Source of the DNA: Arthrobotrys musiformis
Taxonomy: Eukaryota; Ascomycota; Orbiliomycetes; Orbiliales; Orbiliaceae
Reading direction: 5' to 3'
Assembly (NCBI GenBank): GCA_036971715.1
Contig: JAVHJL010000012.1
Coordinates: 496,001-560,000, forward strand
Length of the DNA stretch: 64,000 nucleotides
Part shown: in pieces, positions 43,931 through 54,685 of the stretch
Numbering within the stretch: the first letter of the stretch is position 1
Layout: each line of letters opens with the position of its first letter
The notes under the pieces: generated by a model
What the model saw: only the letters and a program-made list of their open reading frames with translations
What the model was told of the DNA's origin: nothing
Database searches by the model: none
Position numbers and translations under genes: made by a program

Positions 43931-44480
43931 CTATAGCCAAAGACCATCCAGATATTTAGGGGCCTCCTGTTGGTGATCTAACTTCCAGCGCCAAAACATG
44001 AAAGGTTCAAATTCGTCCTCGGACAGAGGCTTAGGCAGATACCCATGTGCCTTTCTGACACATGGGTCATCAAATAATGCTACACCCTTGAATTTTTCTG
44101 CCCTTGAATCTGGTTAGTTAGAGTTGTGTTTATAGTTGGGGAAATATACGTACCTTTTTTAGCCCTATATATGTCTGCAGTGTCCAGTACGTACTGCAAT
44201 GCAGATCCGATTACGACAGGGTTCTATCCCTTTGTTTCATCGTGGTCGAAGGCGAATGAAATATCGAAGACGACAGCCCCAGATGTCTTAGGAACACAAA
44301 CGGAAATGAGCTTCTATTTGGACATATGCGGCTGCGATAGCGAGCGCCTCAAACCCAAACTCAGGACGGAAGTCAAGAACAATATCTGAATGGATCACTT
44401 GGGTACCACTTCTAGCAACAGTAGCCCTTACAGTGGTAAAATCGAGTTTAGTATGAAGATCTACATATTTGGATCCGACT
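43931..44480 (-). pseudogene. Unidentified gene fragment with one frameshift and one stop
   Basis: Coding-like sequence continues through three pieces. From about 44480: YVDLHTKLDFTTVRATVARS and PEFGFEALAIAAAYVQIEAH. After a shift near 44300: CVPKTSGAVVFDISFAFDHD, a TAG where Gln would fit, then NPVVIGSALQYVLDTADIYR. Then an intron (GTACGT to a CTAAC branch point and CAG, about 44152-44113). The last exon reads FKGVALFDDPCVRKAHGYLP and ends LDGLWL at 43931-43933. The clean intron suggests recent decay. I do not recognise the family. Confidence 0.5.
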
Positions 44481-44666
44481 TTGTTTCATGGATATATACA
44501 CATCATTAATCATTATATACAACAAAAACCGCCGGGACAGCGAAGTTATTATAACTATCATCGACAGTGTCGGAATAGGGGGTGCAGGCTAAATGGGTAT
44601 CAAAAAAAGCAAAAGGTATCAAAAAAAAAGACAAAGCAAGATAAATGTTTCTGTCACGGGGACAGA

Positions 44667-45251
44667 TCAGGCGTAATCCCTGAATCGGGAATAGTCTGTG
44701 AAGTCCTCAATATATGGCGACGCAGGCCTGTGGATACTGTGCCCAGAGAATGTATATATGCCATTCAAAGCCACAGGGCGGTTCGGGCGGGAGATAGGCC
44801 TGTCTGGTTGCAACTTCAAGTCAGGTTCATACTCCCCCGGGCGGGTGCTATTATCCCCGCTCGAGGACCACTTTTTTTTCGCGGATAATGGCACTTTCGG
44901 CACTTTTTTGGCACAGGGAAATGGCACTTTGGATTCAACCCAGATGCGCCCGATCCCACCAAAATTGGGCCAAACACCATGGATCCAGCTGGTGATGCGC
45001 GAAATTAGCCATGGAAACGGGGTTGAGCATGGTAAAATTTTTGTAGTGCCGTTCCAGCAGTACTTTCGCATGTACTTTCGCATGTACTTCCTGCATTGCT
45101 CGGTAACTGTTCCTCGTCTCTCCATCTCTCTATGAACAACGGCACAACCAATATAAGTTGGCCATTCGGGATCGAGTTTTCTATCTCCCTGCGTTGCAGT
45201 CATATAACTGTTGTCGATGAGCATATCTCTTTCGAAGTCTTTGTAGGCCAT
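44667..45251 (-). CDS. Open frame of 194 aa, unidentified
   Basis: ATG at 45251 (MAYKDFERDMLIDNSYM), stop at 44667. The first 60 residues look protein-like. The rest is basic/Pro/Ser-rich, with a short internal repeat (KYMRKYMRKY) from a 14-bp duplication in the DNA. An overlapping plus-strand frame (44698-45135) is equally long, so it may be incidental. Confidence 0.3.
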   Translation of the reverse strand: MAYKDFERDMLIDNSYMTATQGDRKLDPEWPTYIGCAVVHREMERRGTVTEQCRKYMRKYMRKYCWNGTTKILPCSTPFPWLISRITSWIHGVWPNFGGIGRIWVESKVPFPCAKKVPKVPLSAKKKWSSSGDNSTRPGEYEPDLKLQPDRPISRPNRPVALNGIYTFSGHSIHRPASPYIEDFTDYSRFRDYA

Positions 45252-45653
45252 TCTAAAGGTCGAAGTATTTAAGAATACAGTGTATGGGGCGTTGGGGATA
45301 TAGACGATAAGTGGACTAGGGTTTCCAAAGAACTTTTTAGTGTTGTAGCTGAATTATGTTGGACGGTTGTTAAGGCCTTTGTTGATGAAAATGTGAACGT
45401 TGGGGACTTGAGGGAAACATTTTCTTTGGGCTATCTGGAACCGCTGGTATGTGGTAAGACACGTAACCGCCGTGACCCGCCCATACCAGCCTTTACAGTC
45501 CCCAACGACCTCCCATCCGATTCACAACAACCCAAACATTAAGATGCTGCACGCCACACCTACCTATACGTATATTTATGGCACCGCGCATCTATCCTCT
45601 ACAAAGCCTCAGATCTCTTCCAACAGCCAACGGGACAACACAAAACCTACAAC
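45252..45653. other. Putative promoter region of the 45.65-kb gene
   Basis: No gene seen. A TATA-like CGTATATTTATGG lies near 45570, about 80 bp upstream of the ATG at 45654. Confidence 0.3.
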
Positions 45654-46461
45654 ATGGCATTGCCGCCTGCACAAACAAAGCAACGAGCGCCAAAGCTGGT
45701 ATTTAGAAATCAGCAAGGTAAGAAACCGCAACACCTACCCCGCATCGCAAACCCCTCCAATTTCAATAGGGACACATCGTCACATCTCAAACTCTCCACG
45801 ACCAGGAGCCTCGACCGAGAGTGCCCATTCACCCTCCGATCCAACGACATGGCGTTAAGCTCTGGAGCATATCAACACTTCTGGGAGGACGAAATCTCAC
45901 CCGACAAGCTCAAGGATTTTACGGCGGCTTACGCTATGTTCCCCAAAAGCGCTGGAAGCCGACAGCGACCAGATGTTTTGTCTCTACCTGAAGCAAAAAT
46001 CCTACTTTTTGGTGGGGGGGGGGTGCGGATCCCGCCTTCGTCGGCCCCGCAATGGACCGAATAAGGGTATGCGGTATAGTTCCCTTTTGTAACTTAGAGG
46101 TGTGCGCTGACGGCTTCAGTTCGCAGTAAGGAAGATCGTGGATTCTTTCATCGTATTTCGCTACGGTCTGAGCTTCGAAAACCTGCCACCAGATAAGCGC
46201 GGAGAGCTCAAATTTCGGAACATGAATCTAGAGCTCGCTCTGCGGGTATCAATGGCAATCTACGATATTCGCGATTACAAAGATAATATCCCGGATGTTG
46301 TACATCCGTATTATCTTGCCGGTTTGTTCTGGGACGCCCGAGTTACTTCTTTGTCTGGCAGTTCAAGTTCGGAGTCCGGTCAGCCAACTCAGCCGGGGAA
46401 TTCAAATTCAGGGTCTAGTCAGCCAGTTCTGCCAGGGGTACATAGCTTCTTTCGTGGTTAA
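45654..46461 (+). CDS. Hypothetical protein, two exons, frameshift at a poly-G run
   Basis: ATG at 45654. Exon 1 runs to 46066 and exon 2 from 46120 to TAA at 46459-46461 (GTATGC donor, TTCAG acceptor). Exon 1 encodes a basic, disordered start, then FWEDEISPDKLKDFTAAYAM and LPEAKILLFGGG. A G run at about 46013-46022 puts the raw frame one base out. With one G fewer the frame reads ADPAFVGPAMDRIR and joins exon 2 in phase (FAVRKIVDSFIVFRYGL), continuing LELALRVSMAIYDIRDY to a Ser/Gly/Pro-rich tail. The coherence across exon and intron makes the gene real. The homopolymer shift may be an assembly error. Family unknown. Confidence 0.55.
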
Positions 46462-46531
46462 TACAACGTCAGAGTCGCCCAGAGTAAAAGCTGTTGTGCT
46501 GATAGCAAATTTTTGGTTGTCCATAAAATAG

Positions 46532-47173
46532 ATATTGGAATGAAATTATCTTGGTTCTTTGAAAGCATCAAGTGCTTCGACCTGACAGAAATTTGGCCGA
46601 TCTCTACTGGAGAAACAGCCACCGATAGTAGTTATGCAATCCTGGATTGGAATTAGGGTTAAAAAGAGGCATCGTAGACGGATAGGCGCTGACCAGCCGG
46701 ATCCCAATGAGGATAACTCTCCTCTAGGAGATCATAGAAACATAACTCCGGCCCAATATGACACAAGTGGGGAGGAGCAGGGTAATGCAGCCTGGAGGAG
46801 TCGGTGATTTTAGCGAGTTGGGACATGTCGACGGGTAACCTCATGAGGGAAACGAGCTGTGTAGTGGGCAAACAGTGTAGTTACGGCGCCCGGATCAGGC
46901 TCATGGGTTATTGTGGGAGGATTGAAGTTTCTTTTTGCATGATAGTTTGAAAAGGAGGCACTGGAGCGGCTGTGAACCCCACAGCCTCCTGAAAATTGCC
47001 CACCCCCATTTTTGGATTCCAACCGCGATCCCGTATTCATGTAATATAATACCCGATGGAATGAGTAGCAAAAAAAAAATCGTATATATAAGTCCTCCAT
47101 GTCTCTATGCCACCGGATCACCTCCTCGCATACAACTATCTTCGACAGCGTCTCGACCTTTCCAAACCCCAAC
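46532..47173. other. Spacer, no gene supported
   Basis: Frames exist on both strands (for example 46659-46871 minus), but neither has a recognised motif. The sequence leads into the ATG at 47174. Confidence 0.35.
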
Positions 47174-48280
47174 AATGTCAAAATTTCGGCAGCAATCCAT
47201 TCAGAACAATTTGTTCTCCGAAGAAAATTTGCGATCCCCCGGAACTAAGCACAATGGATATCTCGCGCTATCGAATGGCTTGAATACAACGCTCCGCGAT
47301 ACAAAAGAGTGCCATGGGAAACCTCTAATTCAAACAAAGGTCGTGGTTTATGAGAATTTACAGCACATGCGTGTCAATTCGAGGCATTGGAACGAGTTTG
47401 ATGAGATTGAGCTACAGGATATTGAGGAAAATAGGGATTTAGGTAGGATCAGAGGAGGCCGCTCTATCGATCTTACTAATTCAAAGCTGTCTAGAAAAAT
47501 ACCGAAGCTTCACGGCAAGCACATCCTTCATAAAGTCAATCAGGGAGATTCGCCATTGCCAGCCAGCGAATAACGTTCTCAAGGTTCTTAAGAAGCTGCC
47601 AATCCTACATGTCGACGTGAAACGGGAGGAGGAAGAGCATATAGTTATGGAATTTTGCAGTGGCCTGAAAGTTCTTGCTTCATTGCAGCTCTTAAGCCTT
47701 TCGGGGCTCCAAGCGCGAACGGAAGGTCACAAACGAAAATGGGACTTTGTCTCACAGATGCTCCGACTTCTTCCCCGTCTCAAGATGCTCGAGATGGACG
47801 TCTACTTGCATGATGTAACCGACCTCGATAATCTATGCGGTATCTTGGTAACTGATACCCGCCGTGCTATAGAACCGTCTGCTCACTTGCTAACCCATAT
47901 TATAGAACCGCTACCTTTTGAGCGACCGGGCTCCCAAAGTCCTACTAGTGAAAAGTCAAGTCCCAAACTATAATACAGATCTCATGCGCGAAGATTCGAT
48001 ACTCCCACGGATAAACCCCACCAAAGACAAGAAATACGCCTGGGATCCCACATGGTGTCGATTAGGAGAGTCCTCGGGAATGATCCAACTCGGGAACATC
48101 GCACCAGAATTGAAAGAACGTGGTACACTGTTTCAAGCTAATGTTTGGACAGCAGATAAAATAGGGATTACGCATCACAAGCTGCATACAAACGAACCCA
48201 CTGCGTATGAGCTGGAGCAGCAGGTGCATGAAACCTTGGACAGGGAGGGTAGGCCGAATGCCATTACGCCGGATTGCTAA
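47174..48280 (+). pseudogene. Frameshifted gene, possibly F-box/LRR-type
   Basis: Three successive frames look like one protein. From ATG 47174: MSKFRQQSIQNNLFSEENL, continuing to about 47510. Then FIKSIREIRHCQPANNVLKV, LASLQLLSLSGLQA and MLRLLPRLKMLEMDVYLHDV, which have leucine spacing like degenerate LRRs of fungal F-box proteins. From about 47918: KVLLVKSQVPNYNTDLMRED and WDPTWCRLGESSGMIQLG, to a stop at 48280. The middle part gives the only hint of family. Two shifts are needed to join the parts; introns were not found. Confidence 0.4.
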
Positions 48281-48725
48281 GAACTCAGAAGCGGATTCGA
48301 CACGAGTCTTTACCTCATTTTGAAAATGCGATACGGCTACAGTAGCAGTGGGAGACGGCACGGCTTTACAGTATCAAAAGATCAGAAATTCAAGGGTATC
48401 CCTGTCGGGCACGGAAAGTTAGAGAATGGTTTTTTAGTCGCGGTTATTTCCCTCGTCGTTTGCCCGAAAAACAAACATCTCTTTCGTAACTAGATTGAGG
48501 AAGATTTGAGATAGTTGAGTCGTGTGTGTATACGGTACGGCTTTACGAGATTGGATGCAAGGGGTTCGGGGCTGGTCTCCCTACAATGGCGGGGTCGGAG
48601 CAGTTATTTAAAATATGTAAATAACCACCGCGGGCTCCTTCAAGCAACATACGCATATCAATCCTTTTTCAATTCCCATAGAACTAAGAAAGTTGTCCCT
48701 TAATCCACACTTCCCTGTATCGACG
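48281..48725. other. Spacer, no gene seen
   Basis: Short frames only. This may hold the promoter of the Cys-rich gene at 48726. Confidence 0.35.
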
Positions 48726-49650
48726 ATGGCATTCGAGCCGTGCAACGATGTTGGAACAACTCCTAAGTCAAAAGTCGAGTGTGCTTGTTGTCTATATCAA
48801 GAAACGGATGGGCGGTTTTGCGAGCCGATGAAGAAAGATCTCCAGTTGTGCAGTAGGTATTACCAGCACAGCTCAATACCAATCGGCCGAAAGGTTAGGG
48901 TCATCGGATGCAAGATTTGCAGTAATGAGAACAACACTATATGTCTAGCCTGCACAATTGAAGTTGTAGCAGATGACAGCGGCGAGCAAGTGAAAGACAA
49001 TCTGGACGCTTATCCGCCCGCATGTCCTTTAATATGGCCGCTTTGGAATATTGGTCCGTTCCGAACAGATTCTCAGATAAGATACCCTTCATGTCACAGA
49101 GCGTTTGACTTAGATGAGCACATGTGCGTGGCATTTCTCGGAAAACTCAAGTCCGCGGAACTAACATTCACTGTAACAACAGCATTCATATTGATCGCAT
49201 TCTCGAGAAATTCCAATGTTCGCATTGCAGTATTACCGGAGCATGGGATGACGTTTACAAACACTTGCCTGCACATCAGAAGTATACCAATGTTACCATT
49301 CTCAATAAGGAAGAAAGAGAGCTCTGGGAGAGCTGGGAAAATTTACTGCAACCGGTCGAGAACAATGGCGCCTTGTTTTTCCGGATATCCTCTCAGGTAT
49401 CAGAATCATATACATATCTTTTTCGAACAGATTTAACCCCCGAGTTCGAGGACTTTGCAAGCTTTGAGAGAGTTTTGAAAAGAAGAGCGTTCAGTGGCTA
49501 GCATTGGTCAAGCAGTTCCTTGAGAAGGAGGATTTACCTGGCGCCAGGGTCAGATTCTGCCTTCCTAGATTCATATATGGTTCTTGTTGGGCTGAATGCA
49601 TATGTCGAAGTCAGCTACTTGAGATAAAAATCCTAGAAGAGAAAGCTTAG
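48726..49650 (+). pseudogene. Cys-rich zinc-binding protein, frameshifted
   Basis: ATG at 48726 (MAFEPCNDVGTT). The first frame has paired cysteines: CACC, a later C, CKIC and CLAC, then PSCHRAFDLDEHMC, resembling a RING-like or treble-clef cluster. Near 49130 the frame changes to HIDRILEKFQCSHCSITGAW with YKHLPAHQKY, a C-x2-C with two His. Near 49480 it changes again to KSVQWLALVKQFLEKEDL and ends at TAG 49648-49650. Continuity of protein-like sequence over the joins suggests one gene with two indels. A ubiquitin-ligase role would be a guess. Confidence 0.5.
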
Positions 49651-50212
49651 GCATATAAGCCAACAAGCAGTGAATGGGTCCGGGGACTAAGGAAAGGAGC
49701 ATGTACGCGCGTCATTGCAGTCATTCCCGCCTGGCCTCGATCGAGGGACTTGTCGCTTCAAAAGAATCCAACGATAGACACAGCGTCTTTTTCCTTTCTC
49801 GAAGAAACGGTGCCTGCATCAATGGCGAACAATTCATCTAGTCATCGATGTGCCTTGCGATGAGTGTGGTAGCCTGGATTGGTACGTAACACCCTCAGCT
49901 AGCGGCTCGTAACGCGATAACAGAAAGTCAAGCTACCCTGCCATGAGATATCCTCTCCACCACACACTTCACATCTACCACCGATCTCATAATTCGTTAA
50001 AGAGATGTCACCCGATTTCTACCCGTGTGTGGTACTTGCTCTACGGGTTTTTACTTACCTATACTGCAGTATGAAATCGGAATGCTGGGTTAATCAAGCC
50101 TGAGCCTTATGTTGAATGTGTCAACGGGCGGAGCATCCCTCAAGGATCAATGTGGCCCCGAATTGGTGGTGGTCCGTTATATAATATCCATATATTAGCC
50201 AAGAAAGGATCC
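49651..50212. other. Spacer left of the solo LTR
   Basis: No gene seen. Ends at the left target duplication GATCC (50208-50212). Confidence 0.4.
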
Positions 50213-50461
50213 TGTTGAGGCTACCCATATAGATAGGCATGGTCGGAGATATGTAACCACTGACCTTAGGCCCGGTATCACCGGCCTATAACGTGACCTA
50301 GGATACGCAGGCATAGGCCTATAGGCCCTGTAGGCTCTACAGCCCAGGGCAGCCTACACGTGATGCCTACTGTGTATATAAGAGAGCCTATTGAGGCCGT
50401 AGTATAGCCTACCATCGAATTCCATTATTGCTCACTTCACACCTACGTTCTACGTATAACA
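50213..50461 (+). mobile_element. Solo LTR with GATCC target-site duplication
   Basis: A 249-bp block starts TGTTGAGG and ends TATAACA. GATCC occurs directly on both sides (50208-50212 and 50462-50466). Inside are a TATA box (GTATATAAGAG, about 50372) and palindromic GGCCTATAGGCC near 50309. No gag or pol follows, so this is a solo LTR left by recombination, or an LTR of a non-autonomous element. The intact duplication suggests a fairly recent insertion. Confidence 0.8.
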
Positions 50462-50466
50462 GATCC

Positions 50467-51173
50467 AATAAACCTAGACAGAGCTTTAAGGGGCTGGATG
50501 GGGCGGCGCGGAGTTGGGTGGAGCTCCATTCCTACCCCGACAGCGATTCTATGGTCTACATCTTTCATTCGCCTAGGGTTTCGTCTATACACTGAGGGTG
50601 TCACCACGGCTAGGCTCCCCAGCCTCTCCCTCTCCCGCTCTTCTTGGGACAGGATCCTAGCCAATGCGTCTACCAAAATTAGGTCCCGTGAGCACCTGGT
50701 GGGGGCTGGTATACGAAACCAGTCCTCCCCGCGGCCATCTTGCTTGCCTATGAGCTGAAAAGTACACTTTGGTCCTGATGAGCTAGCAGACTTTAGGCTT
50801 TTAAACCATTCAGAGTGTGATTACTTTTGGGACTTTTGCGCCATCGACCAACCCATACTGAGATGTTCGTCGTTATATTGCAGGAACTAGGTCTTCGTTC
50901 CGGAGCTTCAGCGAAAATGCGAAATTTTGGAAACGGAAAATCAAAAGGGCCCTGGACGATTGATGATGGTGATGGCTGGTTGGACACAGCAGCGATCACA
51001 TGCTGGGCTGAGGGGACAAATATGCCCCACAATTCAATCACTAAGATCTATCTCTGAGCTCAGTATTGCATTGCATCGATATCCATTAAATTGATTGGTA
51101 TACGTGTCAATTGCCTTAACGGGTGAAAATACCACATGCTACAACACAATCCAGGCCACAGTATATATTTCAA
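50467..51173. other. Spacer, no gene seen
   Basis: Frames overlap on both strands without recognisable domains. Confidence 0.35.
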
Positions 51174-51494
51174 CTAGCGGCTGCTCCGCAGGCTGCGCAG
51201 CACTTAAACCCGACTGAAACTGGCAGTATTGTAAATGCAACAAAATCAACACTCTTTCACATAACTTCATCCTTCCTAAACGTTCTCGTGTACTTCATCA
51301 ATACTTTTTCAAAAACTTGCTCAATCAACATCAAACTCTATTCAACAAGTCACAGCGTCCTCTGACCACACTGGGAATGAGACTGCCGCTGCCGAGTTGC
51401 TACCAGCTCGGGTCCCACAGCTTTTTTTGCTGGGAGGGGGTGCGGCTCGGGCAGACAGGGGAGTTCAGTAGAGACCCTCCTTTTCAGTCGGGCA
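51174..51494 (+). mobile_element. CCCGACTG-family repeat, copy B
   Basis: The longer counterpart of copy A (15259-15442). The left block CTAGCGGCTGCTCCGCAGG leads to CCCGACTGAAA (51209-51219). The right end has GCAGACAGGGGAGTTCAG and TTTTCAGTCGGGCA (to 51494). About 120 bp at 51223-51340, absent from copy A, is AT-richer and non-coding. The 3' terminal block (about 60 bp) is nearly identical between the copies, so they are not very old. Confidence 0.7.
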
Positions 51495-51842
51495 CATGCC
51501 TAACCTCCAGCCATCGAAACGCCAGATATGGGGACTGCGGCGAAACTTGAACCAACCTTGGGAGAGAGTCACTGGAAGATTTCGCCAGAATCTTGGCTTT
51601 TCCTGCTAGGCGCCTGTGGATCCCTGGGAAGAAACATGAACTTAGTGCGGGTGAATTCTTACGACAAGTTCTCGATAGAAGCGATATTTATGAATCCCGA
51701 TGCCGAAAGCACGTATTTTACTTAGTTGTCGCAGGATGGCCGTTTGGGATACGCCTCGATTATGTCCCGGTACGTCTAAGTGGAGCGTTTTTAGTGACGA
51801 CTCATGTTTACAATATTGTTGATATCGAAGTCGACATCCGAT

Positions 51843-52357
51843 TCATCCTCGACGGTTTTGTGAAGAGTAATAGACAGACAGCCCTTCTAATTCTGTATTT
51901 AAATTTTCTAGTATGGAAAGATACTCGGTCCTTTGGCTAAGCCATCCTTGAAGCGTTAGCACTTTCAGGCTGCGCTGGCACAGCAGTGGAGGTAACCCTT
52001 CAATGTTGTTACAGTTAGAGATGGCAAAGTTCTTGAGCTGGTTGCTCCAACATGTGCTTGGGAGGCAAGTAAGGTCGATATTCCCGAGATACAAGTGGGA
52101 AGGATTTTGCCTAGCAAGCGCTTCTATTAAACCTTTGAAGGGAAGGTTATTGGGTGCACATGAGTTGAATCGAAATTGAAGATGAATACTAAGAAGTTTA
52201 GTTGTAGACCGTAATACCATTGTCGCGAGGCATATCCTAGACTTACACCTGGGACGTCGATATGAGCTTTTTGGAGGGAAGGTAGTCTCCATTCGAAAAA
52301 TCCGTCTCGATGGTCCCCCGTGTATCGTACTAGGCCTCGGGTAGTTAGGACGGCCAT
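51843..52357 (-). pseudogene. LRR-like fragment (fungal F-box/LRR type)
   Basis: Two frames, shifted near 52215. The first has FFEWRLPSLQKAHIDV. The second has LPFKGLIEALARQNPSHLYL, IDLTCLPSTCWSNQLKNFAI, LKVLTLQGWL and LEGLSVYYSS. The regular Leu and Asn spacing is like degenerate LRRs of fungal F-box proteins. No F-box remains. It may be the 3' part of the gene fragment to its right on the same strand. Confidence 0.4.
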
Positions 52358-52410
52358 TAAGCTATTTGTAACATTTTAAAATTTCCCCGTAGTTCTTGAA
52401 AAGCGTGTGT

Positions 52411-53657
52411 TTAAACACTAGCCTGGGCTTTTTGGAGCGACCAACATAATGCAAAGAGTTCAACGGTTTTCAATCTATTTGAGTCTAACTTAGGGAGTTC
52501 TTGGAGCAGCGTTGATATTGTGTCTTTACCTCGACTTAAGACCCTCAGGCCAGTTCGAGGTAAGCGCATATCGATTGCACACTCAACAGCTTCGACAACA
52601 ACGGGAATCGCGGAAATGTCACTTGGAAAGTGTAGAGGAGGTGTCCGTTTTAGACACACAGCTGCTAGATGGTTAAACTTCTTGGCCTCGCGGACAAAGG
52701 ATTGATAGGCAACTTCTTCCCGTTGAGAAAATATGTGATTCTTGGCTTTTTGTTTAAGCACATAGTCCAAAGGGTATTTGAGAAATCTCAAATATTGCAA
52801 AACAGCCGTTGTCGTCCTAGTATCTTGATCATATGAATCCCAAGCAGTTTTTATATTGTCAAATAACATCGAAGCCGGACGTCGAGAAAATGGGACTCCC
52901 CGTTTGATACCGTCTATATAATCGTTCACGCTTTTAATCGTGTGTACAACTGCAGGTTCGTCGTGATCACCGGCAGGGATGCCACGAGAATGTAGTAGCA
53001 ATTTTAGGACGGCGTCACTAGGTCTTGTAGGAGGCTGGGTACGTGACCAATTATATCCTACGGAAACGATAGATGGGCACAAACCCGCGTCGTAGAGTCG
53101 CAAAAAATATAGAAAATTTTTCGCTGCACGTGAAAGAAGGAAGCAACGCCCTTATTCGCTCTCAGGATTCGAAGTTAACTCGTTCCAAATATAGGGCAAA
53201 TTTAGTGTCGTTCCCAGACGCCGTTTGGCCACCTCATCAAAAACGGTTTTATCGCCATTACGACATCGAAATGTGTCGGATTCCGACCCGACTGCTTTCC
53301 AGAGATTTCGAATGTTCGCGTAAAAGTAAGGTAAAGGAATACTGTGTAAAAGTTTACTGTTGCCGGGCTTGGCTGTTTACGTTCGCTGTTGTCTTTAATT
53401 ATGAACGAAACTTTCTCATAATATGTATGGCAGGGCTCGTCAGAAGTTGTCCAGTGCTCTGCCGACCCCTTGTGAGAGGCTATACGTGCCAATACCGCTT
53501 CGGCTTCCTTGCAGGATATATTCAGTTGACGCTGTATAAAATCGATGGCCTTGACGTGTTTTTTTGCTACATTGATAAGATTATCCCTCTGACCCTTTAG
53601 ATTCTGCTTTAATACCTGCAAGAGATATTCGAAAAGCTCCTGTGGCGTCAAAGGCAT
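52411..53657 (-). pseudogene. Possible C-terminal region of the Clr5-domain gene, broken
   Basis: Two long frames on the minus strand. From ATG 53657: MPLTPQELFEYLLQVLKQN and YYEKVSFIIKDNSERK, ending at a stop near 53202. Then from about 53150: CFLLSRAAKNFLYFLRLYDA and VLQYLRFLKYPLDYVLKQKA, ending at 52411. A stop (TAA, near 53148) and a frameshift separate them. Helical, Leu-rich sequence fits the long C-terminal regions that often follow Clr5 domains, and strand and order agree with the Clr5 gene upstream, but the link is inference. Confidence 0.4.
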
Positions 53658-53825
53658 GGAGACTCCTTGAGTGTGGATTCAATGCACTGCTGGTTCGAGA
53701 CAATGCACTGCTGCAAATCCTCACAGAAAGATTGAAGAATGGATTCGTGGACAATCTCTGGTTCAGTGGCAGTATCGGATTCGAGGGTTTCAAGTCCTTC
53801 GGCTTCGGTTTCGTGGGGCTTGGTA

Positions 53826-54685
53826 TCAACCGGATCTGCTAGCAGCCTCTGAGATTGCCCCGCTGACGACCTTGGATTGTGGTTCAGATCGGAGTGGGGG
53901 GCTCGGGATGGTGGGAGTGTTTTCTTCATCGTGGGTAGGTAGCTGGTTTTGAATGGCACAATTGCAAATTCCCATCATACACTCTTCGCTTTCTCCGACG
54001 TGGGTATCAATACCGGGGTACGTGTCAATAGGGCTAGCCATAGAGTCGAGGGTGTCTAATGGGGATGGTGCCAGCATCCCGGGACTGGATACGACGTCTA
54101 TTGATATAGTTCTGTCAGAGAAGAGAACAAACTTAAAGCTACGGAAACAAGCGTTCCCTGAATTATAAACACCTAAACGCATACCTTCGAACTCCTTTCC
54201 ATCGCTTTTCAATATGCTGTCCAGTTGGCTTTTTTTCACCACTTGTCTGGTGTCTGTAAACCGCCATCGCCGTATTTCAATGCCCTTCTTCAGGGCCCGT
54301 CTCTCGATTTGGAATATATGCTTTCGATGTCTCTGCTTCGAATTTCGATTCGATAGGCCTAAATCCTTGACAAGTCGTTTGAATTGGTTTTCCCTTCGCA
54401 GAATAAGATGTAGTTAGAACCTGTCATATAATTACATATACATTTTATAAAGCATGCAGATCTAGAATCAACTGCAACTTGGAATCAAACATACTCGATA
54501 TTTATCCCTCGCCTTCCCAAATCTGCAATGATTGTTTTATGGGGTGTTCCTTTCTTTATTTCCTCAGAAACGAAGGGTTTGATATGATCCCAAGAAGATT
54601 TCGGGGTATAACGACGTTTCTTTCCGATGGCCGCTCCGTCGTATTGTCGGATAGACCATGGTGGATTGGGATTCGAGGTTGACAT
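53826..54685 (-). CDS. Clr5-domain protein, N-terminal part, two exons
   Basis: Exon 1 is 54685-54495 (MSTSNPNPPWSIRQYDGAA). Exon 2 starts at 54393, after a GTATGT intron with a CTAAC branch point, and runs to a stop at 53826. The Clr5 domain is a short DNA-binding-like module of ascomycetes, first named in S. pombe. It spans the junction: SSWDHIKPFVSEEIKKG, HKTIIADLGRRGINIE, then NQFKRLVKDLGLSNRN and RALKKGIEIRRWRFTD. After it come Ser/Pro-rich linker residues. Near 53870 an alternative frame (ESDTATEPEIVHES) continues the protein, so the stop at 53826 may be due to a frameshift. The domain is intact; the length of the whole gene is uncertain. Confidence 0.65.

Noticed and set aside
48726..49650. 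RING-type E3 ligase
   Set aside because: The cysteines are paired, but the C3HC4 spacing cannot be followed through the frameshifts.
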